This document shows positions 46,090 to 55,273 of a stretch of DNA of 64,000 nucleotides, piece by piece. Position 1 is the stretch's first letter; every line of letters begins with the position of its first letter. The position numbers were made by a program, and so were the translations under genes. Under the pieces are notes generated by a model. The model did no database searches and was not told where the DNA came from. It saw only the letters and a list, made by a program, of their open reading frames with translations. Origin of the DNA: Rhodobacterales bacterium HKCCSP123 (GTDB lineage: Bacteria > Pseudomonadota > Alphaproteobacteria > Rhodobacterales > Rhodobacteraceae); NCBI GenBank assembly GCA_015689745.1, contig WVSO01000008.1, positions 1 to 64,000 of the forward strand, given 5' to 3'.

Positions 46090-46979
46090 CCGTCACCATC
46101 CTGCTTCAGCGCAAGCGCGCGCTGGTAGACATCCCGCCGGGGCAATCCCAGCGCCTCCGCCACCTCGGCGGCGGCCTCCTTCACGCGCAGGCGGCCCAGC
46201 GCGGCGGTCAGTGCCGCATCCAGATCGCCCTGCGTCGGCGCGATCACCACCGGATGACCGACAACCAGCACGATTTCGCCCTTGACCGGCGCATCCTGCA
46301 GACCGTCGCGCAGCGACCCGAGCGATCCGCGCCGCACCTCTTCGAAGCGCTTCGTCAACTCCCTGCATAGCGCAGCGTCCCGCGTCTCGCCCCATGTTTC
46401 GCACAGCTCGGTTAACAGGCGGTGTATGCGCTTCGGGCTCTCGTAGAGGATCAGTGTCGCCTCGACCCGTCCGATCTCGTCGAGCCAGCGCGCGCGCACA
46501 CCCGCCTGGGCCGGCGGAAATCCTGCGAAGAGGAACCGATCCGACGGCTGGCCCGAGAGGCTGAGCGCGAGGATGGCCGCCGACGGGCCGGGCGCCCCGG
46601 TCACGGTCGCGCCGGACTCGATCGCGGCGCGCGCCAGTTGGTACCCCGGGTCGGCGACGACGGGCGTTCCGGCCTCGGAGCAGTAGGCGACGCTCCGCCC
46701 CTCGGCCAGCGCCTTCAGGATCCGCGGACGGACGGCCGCGCCATTGTGATCGTGATAGGCCCAGAGGGGCCTGTCGCCCAGCTTGATGCCATGGATGTCC
46801 ATCAGGTGACGCAGTGTTCGGGTATCCTCGGCCGCCAGCACATCCGCGCTGGCGAGGATGTCGAGCGCGCGCAGCGTGATGTCGCGCGCGGCGCCGATCG
46901 GGGTCGCCACGAGGTAGAGCGCCGGGGCAAGGGCGGCCCGCCGCGCAGGCCCTTGGCCGGTCTGGATGTCATCGGTCAT
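46086..46979 (-). CDS. rsmI: 16S rRNA (cytidine(1402)-2'-O)-methyltransferase
   Basis: A 297-residue tetrapyrrole-methylase-fold enzyme that methylates C1402 of 16S rRNA. LYLVATPIGAARDITLRALD, AEDTRTLRHL, SEAGTPVVADPG and FLFAGFPPAQ are the family motifs. The ATG at 46979 (MTDDIQ) was chosen over one 14 codons upstream, which lies in the divergent promoter region shared with the LpoA-like gene. Confidence 0.94.
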   Translation of the reverse strand: MTDDIQTGQGPARRAALAPALYLVATPIGAARDITLRALDILASADVLAAEDTRTLRHLMDIHGIKLGDRPLWAYHDHNGAAVRPRILKALAEGRSVAYCSEAGTPVVADPGYQLARAAIESGATVTGAPGPSAAILALSLSGQPSDRFLFAGFPPAQAGVRARWLDEIGRVEATLILYESPKRIHRLLTELCETWGETRDAALCRELTKRFEEVRRGSLGSLRDGLQDAPVKGEIVLVVGHPVVIAPTQGDLDAALTAALGRLRVKEAAAEVAEALGLPRRDVYQRALALKQDGDG

Positions 46980-47095
46980 CGGTGGTGTCTCGCCCAGGGT
47001 CGCCCGGTGGGACGTCGGCATCGTTTACTTGCCATGCCGTACGCCTTAGCCTAGGCGCGACAGGACAGGCAGCGCCCCACGGAGGTTCAGGTCCC

Positions 47096-48262
47096 ATGTT
47101 TTCCGCTTTGCGTTCGATCTGCAACCCCTTGCGGCTTCTTGGCCTTTTGGCGCTCTCGGTCGTCCTCGCCGCCTGCCAGGTCAGTGTGCCGAGCATCTCG
47201 GGCCCCCGAGTCGGAGGGCAGACCGTGCAGGTCGCGATGCTGCTTCCGGTCAGTTCGGGCCAGGGCGGCGACGCTGCCATCGCGCGCAGCCTCGAGAACG
47301 CTGCCCGCCTCGCGGCGTCCGAACTGTCGGGCGTGACGGTCCAGATCACGGTCTACGACACGGCCGGCCAATCCGCACAGGCCGCCGCCGTCGCCCGCGA
47401 GGCGGTGCAGGCCGGCGCCGACATCATCGTGGGGCCGCTTCGCTCGGATGCCGCGGCCGCCGTCGGCGTTGCCGTCGCGAACTCGAACGTTGCCGTTCTG
47501 AGCTTCTCCAACAACACCGAGATCGCAGGCGGCAACGTGTTCGTGCTCGGTCACACGTTCCAGAACACCGCGGCGCGCGTCGTCTCCTACGCGGCGACGC
47601 AGGGGCGCAACCGGATCGTCGTGGCCCATGCCCAGAACCTCGCGGGCGAGGTCGCGCGCTCGGCGGTGCTGCGCGCCGCCCAGAGCTCCGGCGCGACGGT
47701 CGTGGCGACGGTGCCCTACGAGTTCTCGCAGACGGGCGTGATCAACACCGTGCCACAGATCGTTGCCGCCGTGCGCGACAACGATGCCAACGGGCTCATG
47801 CTGACCTCGGACAGCGCGGGCGCCCTGCCCTTCTTCGCCCAGCTCCTTCCGGAGAACGGCCTCGATATCGAGGCGGTCCGGATGATGGGCCTGACGCGCT
47901 GGGACACCCCGCCGCAGACGCTGGAGCTTTCGGGCCTGCAGGGCGGCTGGTTCGCCGTGCCCGACCCGCAGGCCACCGCCGACTTCAACGCCCGCTACGA
48001 AGCGGCTTATGGCGTCCCGCCCCATATTCTCGGCGCGCTCGGCTACGACGCGATCCGGGCCGCGGGCGAGACCGCCGCAGCCACCGGGCGCCTCGGAGTG
48101 GCCGATCTCACCGCAAGCACTGGTTTCGAGGGCGCGAACGGGGTATTCCGGCTGCTGGGTGACGGCACGAACGAACGCGCGATGGCCATTACCCAAGTGA
48201 TCGACAATCAGGTGGCCGTGATTGACCCCGCCCCAAGACGCCTTGGCGGTTTCGGTTTCTGA
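47096..48262 (+). CDS. penicillin-binding protein activator (LpoA-like lipoprotein)
   Basis: A 388-residue outer-membrane lipoprotein candidate with a type II signal peptide whose lipobox is LAAC (Cys near residue 25). The mature part is a periplasmic-binding fold (VQVAMLLPVSSGQGG, then ADIIVGPLRSDAA) like the C-terminal domain of LpoA, which stimulates PBP1a. The N-terminal TPR domain of gammaproteobacterial LpoA is absent. It ends inside glnD by 41 bases. Confidence 0.88.
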   Translation: MFSALRSICNPLRLLGLLALSVVLAACQVSVPSISGPRVGGQTVQVAMLLPVSSGQGGDAAIARSLENAARLAASELSGVTVQITVYDTAGQSAQAAAVAREAVQAGADIIVGPLRSDAAAAVGVAVANSNVAVLSFSNNTEIAGGNVFVLGHTFQNTAARVVSYAATQGRNRIVVAHAQNLAGEVARSAVLRAAQSSGATVVATVPYEFSQTGVINTVPQIVAAVRDNDANGLMLTSDSAGALPFFAQLLPENGLDIEAVRMMGLTRWDTPPQTLELSGLQGGWFAVPDPQATADFNARYEAAYGVPPHILGALGYDAIRAAGETAAATGRLGVADLTASTGFEGANGVFRLLGDGTNERAMAITQVIDNQVAVIDPAPRRLGGFGF

Positions 48263-51050
48263 CCGGAACCCGACGCTTCCCCCGACAGCCTCGGAACCGG
48301 GCGAACTGATCGCGCCGGCGCACGAGATTCTTGACGAAACGGCGCTGTGTGCTGCGCTCGACGCGGCGATCGCGGGTGTGACCGACCACGGCGAGGTGCG
48401 GCGCATCGTGACGCCGATCCTGCAGGCCGCGCAGGCCGCCGGACGCAGGGCGATCGAGGTCGGCATCGCGGCGCGCCCGCTGACCGCCCGCCGCATCACG
48501 CGGGCCTACACCTATCTGACCGACGGGCTGGTGCGGGCTGTGCTCCACGTGGCCGAGACGCACCTCCATCGCAACCAGATGCCGAGCGATGCCGAACGCA
48601 TGGCGGTGATGGCCGTCGGGGGGTACGGGCGGGGCGAGATGGCGCCCTTTTCCGATGTCGACCTGCTCTTCGTAACGCCGTGGAAGCTGACGCCCCACAT
48701 CGAAAGCGTCATCGAGTCGAGCCTCTACATGCTCTGGGACCTTCACATGAAGGTCGGCCATTCGAGCCGCACGGTGAAGGAGTGCCTGCGGCTCGGCAAA
48801 CAGGACGTGACGATCCGCACCAGCCTGCTTGAAATGCGGTTCCTTGCCGGAGAGGAGAGCATCGGGCGCGACCTGAAGACCGCGCTGCGCGAACAGCTCT
48901 TCCGCGGCACGGTAGGCGAGTTCATCGAGGCCAAGCTCGAGGAGCGGGCGAACCGGCACAAGAAACAGGGCGGCCAGCGCTACGTGCTCGAGCCGAACGT
49001 GAAGGAGGGCAAGGGCGGCCTGCGCGACCTGCAGACGCTATACTGGATCGCCAAGTACGAGCACGGCGTGCGCACCGCGGCCGAGCTGGTGGACCTCGGG
49101 GTCTTCCTGCCCGACGAGTTTGCCGCCTTCGATGCGGCCGAGCGGTTTCTCTGGGCCGTGCGCTGCCATCTGCACCTGCTCGCGGGCCGGGCGCAGGACC
49201 AGCTGACCTTCGACAACCAGGTCGCGGTCGCCGAACGGCTCGGCTACACGGACCACTCCGGCAGGCGCGCGGTCGAGCACTTCATGCAGGACTACTTCCG
49301 CCATGCCACCCGCGTGGGCGAGCTGACCCGGATCTTCCTGACCGAGCTCGAGGCCCGGCACGTCAAGCAGGAACCCGCTATCCTCGGCTTCCTGCGGGGC
49401 CGGTCGCGCAAGAAGAAGCTGAAGGACGGCTACGCGCTCAAGCAGAACCGGATCACCCCCGCGGACGAGGCGCATTTCTTCAAGGACAAGCTGAACATCC
49501 TGCGGCTCTTCGAGGAAGCGCTCAGGACGGGCTACCTCATCCATCCCGATGCCATGCGCTCCGTATCCGCCAACCTCGGGCTGATCGACGACGAGATGCG
49601 CCGCGATCCCGAGGCGGTGCGCATCTTCCTCGACCTGCTGCTGAAGCACGGCAACCCGGAACGCGCGCTGAGACGGATGAACGAGCTTGGCGTGCTGGCG
49701 GCCTTCCTGCCGGAGTTTGCGCCCATCGTCGCGATGATGCAGTTCAACATGTATCACAACTACACGGTGGACGAGCACACGATCCAGGTGATCTCGACCC
49801 TCGCCCAGATCGAGCGCGAGGAGCTGAGGGAGGAACTGCCGGTCGCCTCGGGCATCCTGAAGCGCGACGTGAACCGCAAGGTGCTCTACATCGCCTGCCT
49901 GCTGCACGACATCGGAAAGGGCCGGAAAGAGGACCACTCGATCGTCGGCGCGCGGATCGCGCGCAGCGTCTCGCCGCGGCTGGGGCTGAAACCCGCCGAG
50001 GCCGAGACGGTGGAATGGCTCGTGCGCTACCATCTCCTGATGTCGGACATGGCGCAGAAGCGCGACATCGCCGACCCGCGGACGGTGCGCGATTTCGCCA
50101 AGGCGGTGAAGACGCGCGAGCGGCTGGAGTTGCTGACCGTGCTCACGGTCTGCGACATCCGCGGCGTCGGCCCGAACACCTGGAACAACTGGAAGGCGAC
50201 GCTGCTGCGCGGGCTCTACCGTGCCACGGCGACCGCGCTCGACACCGGGCTCGAGGACCTCAACCGCGACAAGCTCGAGGGTGAGGCGAAGAAGGCGCTC
50301 CGCGACGCGCTCGAGGGCTGGCCCAAGCCCGAGCTCAAGGCCGAGATGGATCGCCACTACGGCCCCTACTGGCAAGGCCTGGATCTCGCCACGCAGATCA
50401 CCTTCGCCGAGATGCTGCGCGACATCGGCACCGACGAGATCCGCATCGACACCCGCGAGGACGAGGACCGCGACGCGACCCGCGTCTGCTTCGCGCTGAA
50501 CGACCATCCCGGGATCTTCAGCCGCCTCGCGGGCGCCCTCAGCCTTGTCGGGGCGAACGTCGTGGACGCGCGGACCTACACGTCGAAGGACGGCTTCGCC
50601 ACGGCCGTCTTCTGGGTCCAGGACGCCGAGGGCAACCCCTACGAGGCGCGCCGCCTGCCGCGCCTGCGCGACATGATCGACAAGACCCTCAAGGGCGAGG
50701 TCGTCGCCTCGCGCGCGCTGGAAGGCCGCGAGAAGATCAAGAAGCGCGAACGTCCCTTCGCGGTACCCACCAACATCACCTTCGACAACGAGGGATCCGA
50801 GATCTACACGATCATCGAGGTCGACACCCGCGACCGTCCCGGCCTGCTCTATGACCTGACCAAGACGCTGGCGGCCTCGAACATCTACATCTCGTCCGCC
50901 GTCATCGCGACCTTCGGCGCACAGGTGGTCGATACCTTCTACGTCAAGGACATGTTCGGCCTGAAACTCTACGCCCAGTCGCGGCAGGAGAGCCTCGAGC
51001 GCAAGCTTCGCGACGCCATTGCACGCGTGGCCGAACGGGCGGGCGCCTGA
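48222..51050 (+). CDS. glnD: [protein-PII] uridylyltransferase/uridylyl-removing enzyme
   Basis: A nitrogen sensor of up to 942 residues. The nucleotidyltransferase domain has GGYGRGEMAPFSDVDLLF (near 130-150). An HD domain with LLHDIGKGRKEDHS (near 560) removes UMP. Two ACT domains at the C-terminus (from about 755 and 865) bind glutamine. The start is uncertain: a TTG at 48222 gives the longest form and TTG at 48243 removes seven residues. Both lie inside the preceding gene. Confidence 0.94.
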   Translation: MTPPQDALAVSVSDRNPTLPPTASEPGELIAPAHEILDETALCAALDAAIAGVTDHGEVRRIVTPILQAAQAAGRRAIEVGIAARPLTARRITRAYTYLTDGLVRAVLHVAETHLHRNQMPSDAERMAVMAVGGYGRGEMAPFSDVDLLFVTPWKLTPHIESVIESSLYMLWDLHMKVGHSSRTVKECLRLGKQDVTIRTSLLEMRFLAGEESIGRDLKTALREQLFRGTVGEFIEAKLEERANRHKKQGGQRYVLEPNVKEGKGGLRDLQTLYWIAKYEHGVRTAAELVDLGVFLPDEFAAFDAAERFLWAVRCHLHLLAGRAQDQLTFDNQVAVAERLGYTDHSGRRAVEHFMQDYFRHATRVGELTRIFLTELEARHVKQEPAILGFLRGRSRKKKLKDGYALKQNRITPADEAHFFKDKLNILRLFEEALRTGYLIHPDAMRSVSANLGLIDDEMRRDPEAVRIFLDLLLKHGNPERALRRMNELGVLAAFLPEFAPIVAMMQFNMYHNYTVDEHTIQVISTLAQIEREELREELPVASGILKRDVNRKVLYIACLLHDIGKGRKEDHSIVGARIARSVSPRLGLKPAEAETVEWLVRYHLLMSDMAQKRDIADPRTVRDFAKAVKTRERLELLTVLTVCDIRGVGPNTWNNWKATLLRGLYRATATALDTGLEDLNRDKLEGEAKKALRDALEGWPKPELKAEMDRHYGPYWQGLDLATQITFAEMLRDIGTDEIRIDTREDEDRDATRVCFALNDHPGIFSRLAGALSLVGANVVDARTYTSKDGFATAVFWVQDAEGNPYEARRLPRLRDMIDKTLKGEVVASRALEGREKIKKRERPFAVPTNITFDNEGSEIYTIIEVDTRDRPGLLYDLTKTLAASNIYISSAVIATFGAQVVDTFYVKDMFGLKLYAQSRQESLERKLRDAIARVAERAGA

Positions 51051-51051
51051 G

Positions 51052-52662
51052 ATGAGCCCGGCAGCCCGGCCGATCCGCCTGATCTCGGGCTTCATCACGG
51101 TCGGCGTCTGGACACTGGGAAGCCGCATCCTCGGCTTCGTGCGCGACATCCTGATCGCGGCCTACATGGGCGCGGGCCCGGTATCCGAGGCCTTCTTCGT
51201 CGCCTTCTCGCTGCCCAACATGTTCCGCCGCTTCTTCGCCGAAGGGGCGTTCAACACGGCCTTCGTGCCGATGTTCTCGAAGAAGCTCGAGGCGGACGAC
51301 GACCCGCTCGGCTTCGCCCGCGACGCCTTCGCGGGGCTCGCGACCGTGCTGATCGCGCTGACGCTCGTCGCGCAACTGGCGATGCCCTGGCTGGTTCTGG
51401 CCATGGCGGGCGGTTTCGCCGGCGATGTGCGCCTCGAGCTTGCGGTCGACTTCGGCCGGGTGGCCTTCGGCTATATCCTGTTCATCTCGCTCGCGGCACT
51501 CCTCTCGGGGCTCTTGAACGCCACCGGCCGCTTCGCGGCGGCGGCGGCCGCGCCGATCCTGCTGAACGTCATCCTGATCGCGGCGCTGGTGCTGGGCGAA
51601 AGCGGGCTGCTGAGCGGGACGAGCATCGACATCGCGTCTGCCCTGCCGGGCGATGACCTGACCGGGCTGCATCACGGCACGCTGCTGGTCTGGGGAACGC
51701 TGATCGCCGGGGTCGCGCAACTGGCCCTCGTGTGGATCACGGCCGCGCGCAGCGGCTTTCGTCTCCTGCCGCGGATGCCCCGGCTGACGCCGGACATGCG
51801 GCGGCTCGCCATGATCATGCTTCCCGCGATGCTGGCGGGCGGCGTCGTGCAGATCAACCTGCTCGTCGGGCGGCAGGTCGCCAGCTTCTTCGACGGCGCG
51901 ATCGTCTGGCTCAGCCTGGCGGACCGGCTCTACCAGCTGCCGCTGGGCGTCGTCGGCATCGCCATCGGCATCGTGCTCCTGCCGGACCTCGCACGGCGGC
52001 TTGGCGCGGGCGACGAGGCGGGCGGGCGCCACGCCCTCAGCCGCGCGGGCGAGATCAGCCTTGCCCTGACCGTGCCCGCCGCCGTGGCGCTTTGCGTCAT
52101 CCCGACACCGCTGGTGTCGGTGCTCTTCGAACGGGGCGCCTTCACCGCCGATGACACGGTCCAGACCGCGATGGCGCTCGCGGCCTACGGCCTCGGGCTG
52201 CCGGCCTTCGTCCTGCAGAAGGTGCTGCAACCGCTCTACTTCGCGCGCGAGGACACGCGGTCACCCTTTCGCTACGCGCTGGTCGCCATGGTCGTGAACG
52301 CGGTCGTCGCGATCGGGCTGGCGCTGACCATCGGCTTCGTCGGGGCAGCCCTTGCGACCAGCTTCGCGGGCTGGACGATGGTCTGGCTTCTGCTGCGCGG
52401 AAAGCACCGCATGGGCACCGTGGCGACATTCGACGACCGCTACCGGGAACGCGTCGGCCGGATCGTGCTGGCCGCGCTGGCGATGGGCGTGGTTCTGGTG
52501 GTGGCCTCGACCCTCCTCATGCCGCTCCTGGGAACGCCGGGCTGGCGCTACCCGGCGCTCGCCCTGCTCGTGACCCTGGGCATCGTCGCCTACGGCATCA
52601 TCGGGCAGGCGGTCGGTGCCTTCCGCATGTCCGAATTCGGAAGGGCCCTTCGCCGTCGCTAG
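51052..52662 (+). CDS. murJ: lipid II flippase MurJ
   Basis: A 536-residue inner-membrane protein of the MATE/MVF fold with about 14 helices. The N-terminal SRILGFVRDILIAAYMGAG and NMFRRFFAEGAFNTAFVP are MurJ (MviN) hallmarks. It moves the peptidoglycan precursor lipid II across the membrane. It starts two bases after the glnD stop and shares a terminal CTAG with the rhomboid gene. Confidence 0.95.
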   Translation: MSPAARPIRLISGFITVGVWTLGSRILGFVRDILIAAYMGAGPVSEAFFVAFSLPNMFRRFFAEGAFNTAFVPMFSKKLEADDDPLGFARDAFAGLATVLIALTLVAQLAMPWLVLAMAGGFAGDVRLELAVDFGRVAFGYILFISLAALLSGLLNATGRFAAAAAAPILLNVILIAALVLGESGLLSGTSIDIASALPGDDLTGLHHGTLLVWGTLIAGVAQLALVWITAARSGFRLLPRMPRLTPDMRRLAMIMLPAMLAGGVVQINLLVGRQVASFFDGAIVWLSLADRLYQLPLGVVGIAIGIVLLPDLARRLGAGDEAGGRHALSRAGEISLALTVPAAVALCVIPTPLVSVLFERGAFTADDTVQTAMALAAYGLGLPAFVLQKVLQPLYFAREDTRSPFRYALVAMVVNAVVAIGLALTIGFVGAALATSFAGWTMVWLLLRGKHRMGTVATFDDRYRERVGRIVLAALAMGVVLVVASTLLMPLLGTPGWRYPALALLVTLGIVAYGIIGQAVGAFRMSEFGRALRRR

Positions 52663-53342
52663 CGCGACCGCATCCGCGCCAGCATGCGCCGCCAGCCGCC
52701 GGGGCTGACCAGGAAGGACATCAGGAACCCCGCGGCAAAGCCCGAGAGGTCGGCCACGACGCTGCCGAACTCGCCGTTGAGAAGGCCGAAGATCAGCTGG
52801 ATCGCCAGAAGCGCCCCGATCAGGCCGAAGGCGCGGTATCGGCTCGAGCCGCGGACCGTCGCCTCGGTCCACATGATGAAGGTGAAGGCCCCGATCAGCC
52901 CGTACACCCCGGGGTAGCCGCCCACCAGCGGGTAGGGGCTGTTCATCAGCCCGACGAATCCCAGCGCCCCCGCGACCGCCGAGACGAGGAACAGCGCCAC
53001 GAAGGCGAGCGGCGAAAACACCTCGGCCACCATCTTTCCGATGGCCAGGATGAAGACGACCACGAAGGCGGCATGGACGAAACCGGTGTGGATGAGCGGA
53101 TAGGTGACAAGGCGCAACAGCTCCTCGGGCGGGTAGATCCCGTTCTGCCACATGAAGCGTGCGACCTCGTCGAAGACGCCGTAATCGCGGATCGCGTCAA
53201 GCCGCCAGCCGACCCCGCCCTGCCCACCGAGAAACCCTGCCGTCGCGGCCTGGAACAGGACCTCCAGCCCGAAGATCACCGCCGACAGCGCGACCACCAC
53301 GGGCGGCAGCGCGTTGAAGGGCGAGAGGGTGTGGTTCTCCAT
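52659..53342 (-). CDS. rhomboid-fold membrane protein, apparently catalytically inactive
   Basis: A 227-residue protein with six or seven helices. HTGFVHAAFVVVFILAIGKMV matches the rhomboid region with its conserved His, and the two glycine-rich helices are in place. The serine motif GxSG, however, reads GGYPGVYGLIGA, with Tyr at the serine position, and the expected His before the last glycine helix (H-L-G-G) reads DLSGFAAG. Both catalytic residues thus seem lost. The ATG at 53342 (MENHTL) was chosen over an upstream GC-rich extension. Confidence 0.8.
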   Translation of the reverse strand: MENHTLSPFNALPPVVVALSAVIFGLEVLFQAATAGFLGGQGGVGWRLDAIRDYGVFDEVARFMWQNGIYPPEELLRLVTYPLIHTGFVHAAFVVVFILAIGKMVAEVFSPLAFVALFLVSAVAGALGFVGLMNSPYPLVGGYPGVYGLIGAFTFIMWTEATVRGSSRYRAFGLIGALLAIQLIFGLLNGEFGSVVADLSGFAAGFLMSFLVSPGGWRRMLARMRSR

Positions 53343-53442
53343 GCGCGCGGCCTTCGGTTGACGCCATTTGCCCCCGTGGGTAAGCGATGCCGCGGCGCTT
53401 GGCCAGAGGGGCGGGCGCACGACCAAGGGCTAAGGGACCAGC

Positions 53443-54468
53443 ATGGCAGAGACGCAGTTCACCCCCCGCGTGTTCTCGGGCATCCAGCCCTCGGGCGGCC
53501 TGACGCTGGGCAATTACCTCGGCGCGATGAAACGCTTCGTGACGATGCAGGACGAAGGCAGCCACCAGACGATCTATTGCATGGTCGACCTGCACGCGAT
53601 CACCGCGCGCCTGGTTCCGGCCGATGAGCTGCGCCACAACACGCGCGAGCTCTGCGCGGGGTTCCTCGCCGTCGGCATCGACCCCGAGAAATCCGTCCTG
53701 ATCAATCAAAGCCAGGTGCCCGAACACGCGCAGCTTGCCTGGATCTTCAACTGCATCGCCCGCATGGGCTGGATGGGCCGCATGACCCAGTGGAAGGACA
53801 AGGCCGGCAAGAACGCCGAGGCCGCCTCGCTGGGCCTTTTCGCCTATCCCGCGCTGATGGCGGCCGACATCCTCGTCTACCACGCCACCCACGTCCCCGT
53901 GGGCGAGGACCAGAAACAGCATCTCGAGCTGACGCGCGACATCGCGGCCAAGTTCAACCACGACTACGGCGTCGAGTTCTTCCCCATCACCGAGCCGGTG
54001 ATCGAGGGGGCCGCGACCCGCGTGATGAACCTGCAGGACGGGACCAAGAAGATGTCCAAGTCCGACCCCTCGGACAAGACTCGCATCAACCTGACCGACG
54101 ACGCGGACGCGATCGCGAAGAAGATCCGCAAGGCCAAGACCGACCCCGACCCGCTGCCCGAGGCTCTGGAGGGGCTCGACGCCCGCCCCGAGGCCCGCAA
54201 CCTCGTGAACATCTATGCCGCACTCGCCGATGTCGCGCCGCAGGCGGTTCTCGACGAGCATTCGGGCGCGCTCTTCGGGCATTTCAAGATGGCGCTGGCC
54301 GATCTGGCGGTGGACAGGCTGGCACCCATCTCGACCGAGATGACCCGCCTCATGGCCGACCCGGCCGAGATCGACCGCATCCTCGGCCGCGGCGCCGAAA
54401 GGGCGCGCGAGATCACTGTGCCGATCCTCGAGAAGACCTACGACATCGTGGGGATGCTGCGCAGCTGA
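53443..54468 (+). CDS. trpS: tryptophanyl-tRNA synthetase
   Basis: A 341-residue class I aminoacyl-tRNA synthetase that charges tRNA-Trp. The HIGH-equivalent is [13 protein letters not shown], and the KMSKS loop is [16 protein letters not shown]. Length and order of motifs are standard. It faces the ZIP gene with only eight bases between stop codons. Confidence 0.96.
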   Translation: MAETQFTPRVFSGIQPSGGLTLGNYLGAMKRFVTMQDEGSHQTIYCMVDLHAITARLVPADELRHNTRELCAGFLAVGIDPEKSVLINQSQVPEHAQLAWIFNCIARMGWMGRMTQWKDKAGKNAEAASLGLFAYPALMAADILVYHATHVPVGEDQKQHLELTRDIAAKFNHDYGVEFFPITEPVIEGAATRVMNLQDGTKKMSKSDPSDKTRINLTDDADAIAKKIRKAKTDPDPLPEALEGLDARPEARNLVNIYAALADVAPQAVLDEHSGALFGHFKMALADLAVDRLAPISTEMTRLMADPAEIDRILGRGAERAREITVPILEKTYDIVGMLRS

Positions 54469-54476
54469 CAGGCGGC

Positions 54477-55205
54477 TCACAGCGTCGCCATGTGCCCCGC
54501 AAGCCCCAGCGCGAAGCCCAGAACCGCGCCCAGCGCGGGGCCATAGGCGCGTTCCAGGTGCGCCTCGGGTGCCACGTCCTGGAACAGCAGGTACAGGATG
54601 CCCCCCGCGGCGAAGGCCATGATCCCGCCGAGAACCGCGGGCTGGTCGGCCAGAACGAACAGGCCCACCGCCGCCGCCGCAGGGCCAAGCGGCACCATCA
54701 GCACGAAGAGCAGGAACAGGTGCCGCGCGGGCAGACGCGTGCCCTGCGCCATCTCGCGCCATGCGCCGAACCCTTCCGGCAGGTTCTGAAGCGCGATCAG
54801 CCCCGCGGTCAGCACCGCGACCGCGGGTTCGGCGGTGATCAGGGCGCCGAGCGCCATCGCCTCGGGCAGGTAGTCGAGCATCATGGCAAGGAACTGCGCC
54901 GCCTGCCCGCCCCGCGCGGCCAGTACCCGGTCGATGACGAGAAAGACGATGCCGCCGCCGACGAAGACGGCCAGCACGACCGCGTGAGAGGTTCGTTCCG
55001 TTGCCTCGGGGATCAGCACCAGCGCGATCGCCGAGAAAAGCGCGCCGCCCCCGAAGGCCATCACCGAATACTGCAGCTCCGTCTCAAGCCAGCGCGGCAG
55101 GAGGCCCTCCACCCGCGCCAAGGCCGCACCGATAGGCACGGCGAGACCGGCCAGCGTCGCCAGCAGCAGCCCCGCGAGGGCCGGGTCCAGTCCGAACAGC
55201 GTCAT
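54477..55205 (-). CDS. ZIP family metal transporter (divergent metal site)
   Basis: A 242-residue membrane protein with about eight helices. The two motifs that resemble the metal-binding HNxPEG of ZIP helices read DYLPEAMALGA and LQNLPEGFG. The glutamates are kept, but histidine is replaced by Asp and Gln. It may carry a metal other than zinc or use another site. It is a single-gene unit. Confidence 0.8.
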   Translation of the reverse strand: MTLFGLDPALAGLLLATLAGLAVPIGAALARVEGLLPRWLETELQYSVMAFGGGALFSAIALVLIPEATERTSHAVVLAVFVGGGIVFLVIDRVLAARGGQAAQFLAMMLDYLPEAMALGALITAEPAVAVLTAGLIALQNLPEGFGAWREMAQGTRLPARHLFLLFVLMVPLGPAAAAVGLFVLADQPAVLGGIMAFAAGGILYLLFQDVAPEAHLERAYGPALGAVLGFALGLAGHMATL

Positions 55206-55273
55206 GGGATCGTCCCGGCTTGCATGGGGCCAGCCTACCCGGCCAGGCCCTCACCGCAAGCGCGGCGGCGCGC

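Noticed and set aside
53197-54762. A 521-codon minus-strand frame over trpS
   Set aside because: It is the complement of trpS codon structure; trpS has both class I synthetase motifs, and the antisense product shows no domain.
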